NCBI GenBank assembly: GCA_001795385.1
Contig: MGOU01000019.1
Span: 1-48,945 of the forward strand
Direction of reading: 5' to 3'
Source of the DNA: Clostridiales bacterium GWD2_32_19
GTDB lineage: Bacteria > Bacillota > Clostridia > Lachnospirales > UBA12420
DNA length: 48,945 bases
Positions within the stretch are counted from its first letter, which is position 1. The number at the start of each line of letters is the position of its first letter. A model generated the notes under the pieces. It did no database searches. It saw only the letters and a list, made by a program, of their open reading frames with translations, and had not been told where the DNA came from. The position numbers were made by a program, and so were the translations under genes. This document shows positions 8,340 through 15,352 of the stretch, piece after piece.

Positions 8340-8519
8340 TTGAATACACAAGATATTATATTAAAAACTTTAACAGATTCTGAAAGTCCACTAAAGGCTG
8401 GAGAAATCGCAGAACTTTCGGGGATAGATAAGAAAGATGTCGACAAAGCAATTAAAATATTAAAAGATGAGGAGAAAATAATATCTCCGAAAAAATGTTA
8501 TTATAGTGCAAACAGATAG
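8340..8519 (+). CDS. Mini winged-helix DNA-binding protein
   Basis: This 59-aa frame has a TTG start after an AAGGGGGAAGA Shine-Dalgarno. The sequence has the compact winged-helix pattern: an N-terminal helix (QDIILKTLTDS), SPLKAGEIAELSGIDKKDVD as helix-turn-helix, an AIKILKDEEKI recognition helix, and a short wing (ISPKKCYYSANR). Such mini-proteins occur in Clostridia. It could be a stand-alone regulator; the efflux operon 100 bp downstream and its dyad at 8575-8596 are candidate targets. A TATAAT box at 8293-8298 lies upstream, with no good -35. The function is inferred from fold only. Confidence 0.75.
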   Translation: MNTQDIILKTLTDSESPLKAGEIAELSGIDKKDVDKAIKILKDEEKIISPKKCYYSANR

Positions 8520-8540
8520 GAAAAAGGATGAAGTAATAAT

Positions 8541-8570
8541 GAAATGCAAGTATAGTCATACTTGCATTTC
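8541..8570 (+). terminator. Strong hairpin after the mini winged-helix gene
   Basis: A 13-bp perfect stem (GAAATGCAAGTAT / ATACTTGCATTTC) with a 4-nt loop sits 21 bp after the stop. The T-tract is poor (TATATAG), so termination may be partial and the efflux operon may be read through. Confidence 0.55.
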
Positions 8571-8574
8571 TATA

Positions 8575-8596
8575 TAGTGTCAAAAGTTTTACACTA
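8575..8596. promoter_or_regulatory. Operator-like dyad before the efflux operon
   Basis: TAGTGT and ACACTA are separated by 10 bp that are themselves near-symmetrical (CAAAAGTTTT). The site lies 12 bp before the Shine-Dalgarno of the ABC ATPase gene. The spacing and symmetry suit a dimeric repressor. Confidence 0.4.
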
Positions 8597-8621
8597 CCCA
8601 TTTCTATAAAGGAGTGAAACT

Positions 8622-9374
8622 ATGCAAGATGTAAATAGCAAAACGATAACAAGTCCTCCATGTATTAGTGCCAGGAGCATTGATAAATTTTTTGGAAAAA
8701 AGCAAGTGCTTTTCGATATTAGTTTAGAAGTGCCTTATTCTCAAATACTAGGGCTTCTCGGTCCGTCAGGCTCAGGGAAAACAACTTTAATTAAAATAAT
8801 TTCGGGAATAGATGCTGCGAGCAGTGGAGAAGTAAATGTACTAAATGAAAAGATGCCTAAGCTTTCGGTAATGAGTAAAATTGGATATATGGCACAGTCT
8901 GATGCACTGTATGGAGATCTCACAGCAGAAGAGAACCTAAAGTTTTTTGCATCTATGTATAATTTAAATGGGACTAAACAAAAACAAAGAATAGCTGAAG
9001 TTATGCAGCTTGTAGATTTGTCAGATCACCTAAAAAAGCAAGTTAAGCAATATTCAGGTGGTATGAAACGTCGTTTATCCCTTGCTATTGCACTGATACA
9101 TAAACCTCCAGTTTTGATATTAGATGAGCCTACTGTTGGTATAGACCCTGTTCTTCGTAAATCAATATGGAATGAATTATATAAATTAAAAGATGAAGGT
9201 ACCACGATTATTATTACCACCCATGTGATGGATGAGGTAGAGAAGTGTGATTATCTTGGAATGATTCGTGATGGTAAACTTATTGCTTCAGGTACTCCAA
9301 ATGAAATTAAAAATGCAACGGCTTCAAACACAATCGAAGAGGCATTTTTATATTATGGAGGTGCATCTAAATGA
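8622..9374 (+). CDS. ABC transporter ATP-binding protein (DrrA/CcmA-like)
   Basis: This 250-aa ATPase of an ABC-2 type exporter has Walker A GPSGSGKT at residues 47-54, signature SGGMK at 145-149, Walker B LILDEP at 165-170, a D-loop after TVGIDP, and the switch His in IITTHVMDE. It powers the permease encoded next, which it overlaps by 4 bp (ATGA at 9371), indicating translational coupling. The start has AAAGGAGTG at 8608-8616. The family includes drug and lipid exporters such as DrrA and YbhF. The substrate is unknown. Confidence 0.93.
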   Translation: MQDVNSKTITSPPCISARSIDKFFGKKQVLFDISLEVPYSQILGLLGPSGSGKTTLIKIISGIDAASSGEVNVLNEKMPKLSVMSKIGYMAQSDALYGDLTAEENLKFFASMYNLNGTKQKQRIAEVMQLVDLSDHLKKQVKQYSGGMKRRLSLAIALIHKPPVLILDEPTVGIDPVLRKSIWNELYKLKDEGTTIIITTHVMDEVEKCDYLGMIRDGKLIASGTPNEIKNATASNTIEEAFLYYGGASK

Positions 9375-10387
9375 GAGTGATTGCGGTTATGATTAGGATT
9401 TTACTAGGGCTTAAACATGATAAACGTACAATAGCTTTGATGATTATTGCGCCAATAATTGTATTATCATTGATGTCAGTCATATTTAATGGCTCAGACT
9501 ACAATCCAAAGATAGGAATAATTAACGCACCAATTAATTTTGTGAATAAGCTAGAGGATAATGATGCAAAAGTAAGTAGATACGATGAAAGTGCAGCTGA
9601 ATTGGCACTTAATCAAGAACAAATAGATGCAATCATCAATTTCAAAAGTGGTGTTCCTCATATAAAGTTAGAAGGTAGCGACCCAAGCAAAAATAGTGCA
9701 GTGATTAAACTTACGCAAACTGTAATTCAACAAATAGTCCCGACCACAAAGCCTGATATAACCTATCTATATGGTTATGAAAACATGTCTAGTTTTGACA
9801 ACTTTGGACCGATACTGATTGGATTTTTCGTATTCTTCTTTGTTTTCTTAATTGCAGGAGTTTCATTTTTAGGTGAGCGTACTTCAGGTACACTAGAGAG
9901 GCTACTTGCTACACCACTTCGTAGGTGGGAACTTGTTTTAGGATATATTCTTGGATTTGGAGTTTTTACGATTATACAGGCAACGCTTATTGCATGGTTT
10001 GCAATCAATGTATTAAATATAATGATGATAGGGTCTTTTGCACTCGTACTTCTCATAACTATACTAACTGCAATGGTTGCTCTTTCAATAGGAACATTCA
10101 TATCTGCCTATGCTAATAATGAACTTCAGATGGTTCAATTTATACCATTAATAGTAGTGCCACAATTTTTCTTTTCAGGATTATTTGATTTGAGTACTAT
10201 GCCTACATGGCTACAAGCTATTGGAAGATTTATGCCATTATGGTATTCAGCTGATGGTCTGAGGAATGTTATGATACGGGGAAAAGGCTGGAATGAAATA
10301 CAGATGGATGCATATGTTTTGATTGCGATATGTTTAGTTTTCATGATGGCAAATGTATTAGCTCTTAAAAAACATCGAAAAATATAA
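9371..10387 (+). CDS. ABC-2 type transporter permease
   Basis: This 338-aa membrane subunit has an N-terminal TM helix at about residues 20-38 (IALMIIAPIIVLSLMSVIF), an extracytoplasmic region to about 135, then five hydrophobic segments to the C-terminus. The ABC-2 signature GERTSGTLERLLATPLRRWE is at about 170-190, and QFFFSGLFDLSTMP is near the end. The layout matches YhhJ/YbhS/DrrB-like permeases. It overlaps the ATPase gene and is followed 19 bp later by the HlyD-like gene, so all three are one operon. Confidence 0.92.
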   Translation: MRVIAVMIRILLGLKHDKRTIALMIIAPIIVLSLMSVIFNGSDYNPKIGIINAPINFVNKLEDNDAKVSRYDESAAELALNQEQIDAIINFKSGVPHIKLEGSDPSKNSAVIKLTQTVIQQIVPTTKPDITYLYGYENMSSFDNFGPILIGFFVFFFVFLIAGVSFLGERTSGTLERLLATPLRRWELVLGYILGFGVFTIIQATLIAWFAINVLNIMMIGSFALVLLITILTAMVALSIGTFISAYANNELQMVQFIPLIVVPQFFFSGLFDLSTMPTWLQAIGRFMPLWYSADGLRNVMIRGKGWNEIQMDAYVLIAICLVFMMANVLALKKHRKI

Positions 10388-10406
10388 CATGAACGGGAGG
10401 GATTTT

Positions 10407-11555
10407 ATGAAAAAATTAATTATGAGTATGTTGCTTATTGCTTTTACAATCACAGGCTGCGGTTCGAGTCCTGATAAGCTAACACTAAAAGGGGATATTC
10501 AAAATAATATTATTTCAGCCACAAGCACGGTAGCAGGTAAAATAGTGCAAATGGATAAAGCTCAAGGGGAGCAAGTAAAAAAGGGAGATAGTATTGCTAT
10601 AATAGATAACGCAAATCAAAAATATACAGTAGATCAGTTACAAGCAGTTGTAAATATGAAAAAGGCGAAGCTTGAGGAATTACAAGCAGGGACTCGTCCT
10701 GAGCAGATTGAGCAGTCACAAGCACAAGTACGCGCAGCTAAATCACAGGTAGACCTTTTAACTTCTGGTAACAGAACTGAACAAATAAAGCAATCTAAAA
10801 ACGGTGTTTCTGTTGCAGGTGAAGCAGTAAATACAGCACAAGTAGCATATGATTATATAAATACCCAATATGATAAAGCCTTGAAATTAAATGAGGTGGG
10901 TTCTTTATCTAAGAACGACTTAGACGATGTAAAATTTAAATTAGATACAGCAGCAAATCAGCTTTCTGCTACAAAATATCAATTACAAAGTGCCAAAGAG
11001 CAGCTAGCATTATTGCAAAGCGGTTCAACTACGCAGTCAATTAGCGCTGCAAAGGCAAATTATGATGCTGTTAATGCACAGTTAAAGTTACTAAAAAGTG
11101 GAGCTACAAAGCAATCCATCGATATTGCACAAGCGGATCTTGACCAATCTACAGCACAATTAAATCAAGCTCAAAACAATTTAAATAACTGTAATATTAT
11201 CGCGTTATCCGACGGAATAATTATCAGCAAGAACTTTGAGTTAGGTGATGTTGTTGGCATAGGTAGCAATATTGCTGATATAGCGGTTGCGAATGATTTA
11301 TACATACTTTGCTATATCCCGGATCAATATTTAGATAAAATTTATTATAATCAACAGATAAATGTTATAACATCTACAGGCACACAAATTGGAAGAGTTA
11401 GTTACATAGCTTTAAAGCACGAGTATACACCTAAAGATAAGCAATCCACAACGGATAGTGGACGTATTGCTACTAAAATAAAAGTTGCTATAAAAGATGA
11501 AAAAGGAATCTTAAAATCTGGAATGACTGCAAATGTTGATGTTCCATTAAAATAA
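10407..11555 (+). CDS. HlyD-family adaptor lipoprotein
   Basis: This 382-aa protein has a lipoprotein signal peptide (ITGC, Cys18). A biotinyl-lipoyl-like half follows (STVAGKIVQMDKAQGEQVKKG), then a long coiled-coil hairpin of about 70-270 with three repeats ending in related TRPEQIEQSQA / NRTEQIKQSKN / ATKQSIDIAQA segments. The second lipoyl half (GIIISKNFELGDVVGIG) and a beta-barrel domain complete it. This is a periplasmic adaptor fold, as in YbhG/HlyD, here anchored to the outer face of the membrane. In a single-membrane cell it may guide substrate through the wall rather than to an outer membrane channel. The start at 10407 is supported by GGGAGG at 10395-10400; the longer frame begins 18 bp upstream. 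Confidence 0.88.
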   Translation: MKKLIMSMLLIAFTITGCGSSPDKLTLKGDIQNNIISATSTVAGKIVQMDKAQGEQVKKGDSIAIIDNANQKYTVDQLQAVVNMKKAKLEELQAGTRPEQIEQSQAQVRAAKSQVDLLTSGNRTEQIKQSKNGVSVAGEAVNTAQVAYDYINTQYDKALKLNEVGSLSKNDLDDVKFKLDTAANQLSATKYQLQSAKEQLALLQSGSTTQSISAAKANYDAVNAQLKLLKSGATKQSIDIAQADLDQSTAQLNQAQNNLNNCNIIALSDGIIISKNFELGDVVGIGSNIADIAVANDLYILCYIPDQYLDKIYYNQQINVITSTGTQIGRVSYIALKHEYTPKDKQSTTDSGRIATKIKVAIKDEKGILKSGMTANVDVPLK

Positions 11556-11560
11556 AATAT

Positions 11561-11597
11561 AAAAAGTGTATTTCATCATAAATGAATACACTTTTTT
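11561..11597. terminator. Terminator between hlyD-like gene and CAP lipoprotein gene
   Basis: AAAAAGTGTATT pairs with AATACACTTTTT, and T-rich tracts follow on both strands. It can serve both convergent genes. Confidence 0.8.
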
Positions 11598-11603
11598 ATA
11601 TTT

Positions 11604-11652
11604 GATCTCTTTGGGTTTAATTCCCCGTCGGCTTGCCACGAGGAGATTCATT
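11604..11652 (+). repeat. Dispersed repeat, empty 49-bp form
   Basis: It has the left module (ATCTCTTTGGGTTTAATTCC), CCCCGTCGGCTTG and the right module ending GATTCATT, with no central insert. It ends 3 bp before the stop codon of the minus-strand CAP gene. One base of the CACGGGG stem is changed (CACGAGG). Confidence 0.85.
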
Positions 11653-11654
11653 GT

Positions 11655-12476
11655 TTATTTTGTAATAAACATTTGTGTGAACATTTTCCCATAAGTTCCA
11701 CCGTTTTTTATTCCTATACCAATGTGAGTAAAGTTTGCATTTAAAATATTTGCCCTGTGTCCTGGTGAATTCATTAACGAATCATGTGATTTTTGAACAG
11801 TTTGATTACCAGCTATATTTTCACCTGCGCTCGAGTAAGCTATACCAAAGCTTTTCATCATGTCAAATGGACTACCATATGTCGGAGAATTATGATCAAA
11901 ATAATTATTATTTATCATATCTTGTGCTTTGGTCCTAGCAACATCAGTTAACTTAATATCTACAGTTAATGCTGGTACATTATTTTGGGCTCTAGCTGCA
12001 TTCACAAGGGTAACCATTTGTTGTTCGTCACTAGATAAAGATGTATTTGTGGTATCTGCGGTAGTAGGAGGGGGTGCGGTATTTGTATCTGTATCTGTAT
12101 TTGTTGTAGGTGAAGGAATAGTAGCGCCAGCTCCAGTGTTTTTAGAGGTTGTGTTTAAAAGAGGGGCATTATCAGCTGTTATCGTTTTACATTGGTTTGT
12201 AGGGATAAAACCAATTTTATTGCCAGGTAGCCTTACAGCATAATAACTAGAAACTTGATTGATAACATCTAAGGATGCATTTTTATTTACTTTTTGAAGC
12301 ACCTGTGAGCTATTATCTGCACCTACTCTTACATTTGATTGGTCAGTAAGTACTTTTACTTTTTTAGCATTTGCAACTCCAGAAATCGAAGATTCGATAC
12401 TTTTTGAAACCTGATTAGAGCATGCAGTGAAAACGAGTAATAAGACTAATGCTAAGATTAAATAAAGTCTTTTCAT
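11655..12476 (-). CDS. CAP/SCP domain lipoprotein, YkwD-like, with SH3b domain
   Basis: This 273-aa secreted lipoprotein has signal peptide and lipobox FTAC with Cys19. A bacterial SH3-like domain spans about 38-100 (TDQSNVRVGADNSSQVLQKV). A Thr/Pro/Asp-rich linker (about 105-148) leads to a CAP domain at about 150-273. CAP motifs are NYFDHNSP, GENIAGNQ and SLMNSPGHRANIL, with the conserved His residues. YkwD-type CAP proteins occur in spore-formers; the biochemical role is unsettled. SH3b suggests binding to peptidoglycan. An AGGAGG Shine-Dalgarno precedes the ATG. A palindrome ATACTATAGTAT at 12514-12525 lies in its upstream region. Confidence 0.9.
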   Translation of the reverse strand: MKRLYLILALVLLLVFTACSNQVSKSIESSISGVANAKKVKVLTDQSNVRVGADNSSQVLQKVNKNASLDVINQVSSYYAVRLPGNKIGFIPTNQCKTITADNAPLLNTTSKNTGAGATIPSPTTNTDTDTNTAPPPTTADTTNTSLSSDEQQMVTLVNAARAQNNVPALTVDIKLTDVARTKAQDMINNNYFDHNSPTYGSPFDMMKSFGIAYSSAGENIAGNQTVQKSHDSLMNSPGHRANILNANFTHIGIGIKNGGTYGKMFTQMFITK

Positions 12477-12651
12477 ATTTTAAAGCCTCCTAATTTTAAA
12501 AAAATAAGTATATATACTATAGTATTGCGTAAATTTAGGGTTTTATTTAATAATTAAAAAATTAATGTAATATATGAATACCAAAAGTATTGTACACTTG
12601 TGGGAAAATGTATTGAGAAGACCAATAAATGTAAAAGATTGTAAAATACAC

Positions 12652-12680
12652 TTGACATATGTAAAAATATGGGATATAAT
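12652..12680 (+). promoter_or_regulatory. Sigma-A promoter
   Basis: TTGACA (12652-12657), a 17-bp spacer and TATAAT (12675-12680) drive the small gene at 12731. Both hexamers are perfect. Confidence 0.8.
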
Positions 12681-12730
12681 GTGTAGATATTTTATAAAGA
12701 TGATATTATTATAAAGGAGTGGCAAAAGAT

Positions 12731-12988
12731 ATGGAAATTGAAAAACAAAACGTACAAGATATGTTTAAGTTAGTAGAAGCTATTGAAAGTGCTGCTAAAG
12801 CTGAAAAACATAATGAAGAAATGGGTATAAAAAATGTAAGATGGGTTCAAAAATATAAAGAATTACAAAGTTTAAGTAATAATAATATGTTAAAATCAGT
12901 AGAACTCCATATGTTGACATCGGGGGAACCTAATAATGTTATTTCAGTAGAAAACAAAGAAATTGATGGAGTATATCAAGTAATATGA
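12731..12988 (+). CDS. Small hypothetical protein
   Basis: I do not recognise this 85-aa, charged, probably cytoplasmic protein. The first half is predicted helical (VQDMFKLVEAIESAAKAEKH), and a second helix includes VRWVQKYKELQSLS. There is no signal peptide or Cys pair. The ATG at 12731 is preferred because AAAGGAG at 12713-12719 is 11 nt before it; the upstream GTG at 12719 overlaps that site. It has its own consensus promoter and a good terminator, so it is a well-defined single-gene unit that is probably well expressed in growing cells. Confidence 0.7.
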   Translation: MEIEKQNVQDMFKLVEAIESAAKAEKHNEEMGIKNVRWVQKYKELQSLSNNNMLKSVELHMLTSGEPNNVISVENKEIDGVYQVI

Positions 12989-13025
12989 TAAAAATACAAA
13001 CAAACAAACTGGTATTGTAAAAAAA

Positions 13026-13064
13026 GAACATAATCCTAATTTTATAGGTATGTTCATTTTTTTT
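13026..13064 (+). terminator. Intrinsic terminator
   Basis: GAACATA pairs with TATGTTC, with an inner TCCTA/TAGG pairing, followed by eight T residues. Confidence 0.85.
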
Positions 13065-13089
13065 GCAATATATTATTTTGAAAAATACT

Positions 13090-13117
13090 TTGATAATATA
13101 TCGATATATGTTATAAT
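13090..13117 (+). promoter_or_regulatory. Promoter with a palindrome in its spacer
   Basis: TTGATA (13090-13095), a 16-bp spacer and extended -10 TGTTATAAT (TATAAT 13112-13117). The spacer holds the perfect 14-bp palindrome ATATATCGATATAT (13096-13109), which could be a repressor site. It lies 65 bp before the gene at 13182. Confidence 0.6.
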
Positions 13118-13181
13118 ATATTGAACTTTCATATAGCGCATTTACTTATGTAAATAACATAACAAAACAGGAGGTAGAGAG

Positions 13182-13571
13182 ATGAAAAAGATACTAATTG
13201 GTGGGAGTATGAAGTATAGAGATATAATAAAAAATACAATGAAGGAACTAGAATGTTTAGGTTTTGAAGCAATATTTCCTAATATTGATTATACACAAGA
13301 AAATAGAGATGTCGCTGAAAGTATTGAGGAGAAATCGAAATTGGTTTGGGCTCATCTAAAAGCAACAGAACAAGTTGATGCGATATATTTTATATTGCCT
13401 AATGGTTATATGGGAACTAGTTGCAAAATAGAGTTAGGATATGCACTTGCTCTAAAAAAGCCAATATACTTTTCAGAAAAAACTAATGACGATGGACTTG
13501 ATTGTTTTCCAAAAGAGTTTATAAAGCTTGAAGAATTAGATGAGCTTAAGAGGATATTATGTACCAATTAG
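13182..13571 (+). CDS. Nucleoside 2-deoxyribosyltransferase-like protein
   Basis: This 129-aa protein has a Rossmann-like fold. It has an N-terminal strand and glycine turn (KKILIGGSM), a central YFILPNGYMGTSCKIELGYA segment, and ALKKPIYF. The Glu84 in KIELGYA is placed like the catalytic Glu of nucleoside 2-deoxyribosyltransferases, which swap bases on deoxyribose. The fold is shared with other nucleotide-processing and TIR-like proteins, so the reaction is not certain. An AGGAGG site precedes the ATG. It stands alone behind its own promoter. Confidence 0.65.
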   Translation: MKKILIGGSMKYRDIIKNTMKELECLGFEAIFPNIDYTQENRDVAESIEEKSKLVWAHLKATEQVDAIYFILPNGYMGTSCKIELGYALALKKPIYFSEKTNDDGLDCFPKEFIKLEELDELKRILCTN

Positions 13572-13677
13572 TTGAGGGTAGTGGGATACATATTACATAC
13601 AGTTTGCTTAGATAAAAATGGTAATTAATTAGATTGTAAATAGACATGATAAAATCATCTAGAAAGCAGGTATAAAT

Positions 13678-14547
13678 ATGTGGTTTGTTTTAGCAATTTC
13701 GGCAGCAATAATTTGGGGGTTTTCCGAGCTGTTCTTCAAAAAATCCACACAAACAGAAAATAATATATTATTGTTTTTCTGGCAGTATGTTTTACAAGGC
13801 ATACTATATATATTAGTTTATTTTGTTTTGGGAGAAGGGTTACTTAAAAATTTTAGATTGGAGTTATTATTTATAATATTACCTATCGCTTTTGCTTTTT
13901 GGGCGTCAATGTTTATTTATATTAAAGCAATATCAAATTCTAAATTATCTATTGTATCTCCAATAATGTCATCTAGCTATATTTTAGCAGTAATACTTGG
14001 TATAGCATTTTTAAATGAAAAGGTTACCTATTTGCAGACAATTAGTATAATACTAATATTAATATCAATGGTTTTACTTATTAGATGTAAGAATATTGAC
14101 AAAGATTCTGAAGTTAGCAATAAAAAATATGTATATGGAATAATCTTAGGATTAATATATTTTATTGTAGTAGGCATAAGTAGTTTCGCTGAAAAAGCAT
14201 ATCTTAATTTTTATGTTGAGCCAACAGAATATATATTTTACTATGGGATACTTTGCTTAATTATGACTACTATTATGTTTTTTACTATTAAAAATGTAAA
14301 AAAAGATTTCATGTTCAGATTACCTAATATAGATACATGGAAGGGAATAATTTATTGTAATATGGCTGGGGTTATATACATATATACACTATCAATGAAT
14401 AATATTTCTCTTGTAGAACCAATAGTTTCATCATATGTTGTAGTCACCGAAATATTAGCTGCATTTATATTAAAAGAAAGAGTAAGTTTGAAACAAAGAA
14501 TATATATTATTTTAATAATTTTAGGTGTAATAATGATAAGTTTATAA
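13678..14547 (+). CDS. EamA/DMT superfamily transporter
   Basis: This 289-aa protein has about ten hydrophobic helices in two repeats of five, the EamA pattern. The first repeat starts MWFVLAISAAIIWGFSELFFKKS and the second near residue 155. Typical marks are the end-of-repeat segments AVILGIAFLNEKVTYLQ and AAFILKERVSLKQR, each with the conserved Glu before the last helix. The family exports metabolites or drugs; the substrate is unknown. Desulfoferrodoxin follows 41 bp later without a terminator, so the two may be cotranscribed. Confidence 0.88.
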   Translation: MWFVLAISAAIIWGFSELFFKKSTQTENNILLFFWQYVLQGILYILVYFVLGEGLLKNFRLELLFIILPIAFAFWASMFIYIKAISNSKLSIVSPIMSSSYILAVILGIAFLNEKVTYLQTISIILILISMVLLIRCKNIDKDSEVSNKKYVYGIILGLIYFIVVGISSFAEKAYLNFYVEPTEYIFYYGILCLIMTTIMFFTIKNVKKDFMFRLPNIDTWKGIIYCNMAGVIYIYTLSMNNISLVEPIVSSYVVVTEILAAFILKERVSLKQRIYIILIILGVIMISL

Positions 14548-14588
14548 TATTTAAAAAGATATGCAAAATAAAGGAAGGGGATTTAAAA

Positions 14589-14972
14589 ATGGCTGAAAAA
14601 AATGGAATTTACAAATGTAATGTATGTGGGAATGTAGTAGAAATGGTAATAGTTGGTGGAGGAACATTAGTTTGTTGTAATGAAGATATGGAGTTTTTAC
14701 CAGGAAAAGAAGAGAATAGTTCTGCGGAAAAGCATGTTCCGTTTATAGAAGAATTAGAGGATGGGTACTTGGTAAAAGTTGGTGAGAATGAGCAACATCC
14801 AATGTTAGATAAGCATTATATTATGTGGATTGAGATTATAGTGAATAATAAAGTATATAGACATGAACTCAAACCTAATGATAAACCAGAAGCAACATTT
14901 AAAGTAGAGAAAGGAAATGTTATTGCAAGAGAGTATTGCAATATACATGGACTTTGGAAAAATATAAAGTGA
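14589..14972 (+). CDS. dfx: Desulfoferrodoxin (superoxide reductase)
   Basis: This 127-aa two-iron protein reduces superoxide to hydrogen peroxide in anaerobes without making oxygen. The N-terminal desulforedoxin domain has Cys10, Cys13, Cys29 and Cys30 for centre I. The catalytic centre II ligands are His49, His70, His76, Cys117 and His120 (REYCNIHGLW). All ligands are present, so both centres should be intact. GGAAGGGG precedes the start. The peroxide formed could be handled by other enzymes such as the CotJC catalase family during sporulation, which is inference. Confidence 0.97.
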   Translation: MAEKNGIYKCNVCGNVVEMVIVGGGTLVCCNEDMEFLPGKEENSSAEKHVPFIEELEDGYLVKVGENEQHPMLDKHYIMWIEIIVNNKVYRHELKPNDKPEATFKVEKGNVIAREYCNIHGLWKNIK

Positions 14973-15051
14973 TAATTGACAAATAATGAGAATATATAAT
15001 CCAATGTATAAAATTATACTTTTTATTTATACTATACAAGAGGTGATATAT

Positions 15052-15219
15052 ATGTCTGAGAATACACTTAAAAACAAGGTTAAATGTGGTGTTCATAATT
15101 GTACTTATAATGAAGATAAAGCGTGTAACGCAGAAGCTCTTGAAGTTAATTTAATGGACGGAAATGATAAGGCACGTATAAGTGACGAGACTTGTTGTTC
15201 AACATTTAAAGATAAATAA
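15052..15219 (+). CDS. DUF1540 domain small cysteine protein
   Basis: This 55-aa protein has Cys residues in the DUF1540 pattern: VKCGVHNCTYNEDKACNAEAL followed by TCCSTF near the end. The residues suggest metal binding. DUF1540 proteins are common in spore-forming Clostridia, but their role is not established. The start at 15052 has GAGGTGAT just before it; the longer frame from 14986 would cover this site. It follows desulfoferrodoxin by 79 bp and ends at a strong terminator. Confidence 0.85.
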   Translation: MSENTLKNKVKCGVHNCTYNEDKACNAEALEVNLMDGNDKARISDETCCSTFKDK

Positions 15220-15251
15220 TAATAGAAAAACATTAGAATAGATATTATGCA

Positions 15252-15289
15252 AAATAACAATTCATTATAGAATGAATTGTTATTTTTTT
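15252..15289 (+). terminator. Intrinsic terminator
   Basis: A 15-bp stem (AAATAACAATTCATT / AATGAATTGTTATTT) has a 4-nt loop and a T-run of seven. It ends the EamA-dfx-DUF1540 region. Confidence 0.9.
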
Positions 15290-15352
15290 GATAGTGTATA
15301 TTACTTACATTTATATGAAATATAAGGTTAGACTAATAAGAATGTCAGAGAG

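Noticed and set aside
12543-12725. 60-aa minus-strand frame upstream of the small gene at 12731
   Set aside because: It covers the promoter of the plus-strand gene, has a random hydrophobic composition and no ribosome site.
14976-15000. TTGACA and TATAAT before the DUF1540 gene
   Set aside because: The spacing is only 13 bp, too short for a standard promoter; cotranscription with desulfoferrodoxin is as likely.
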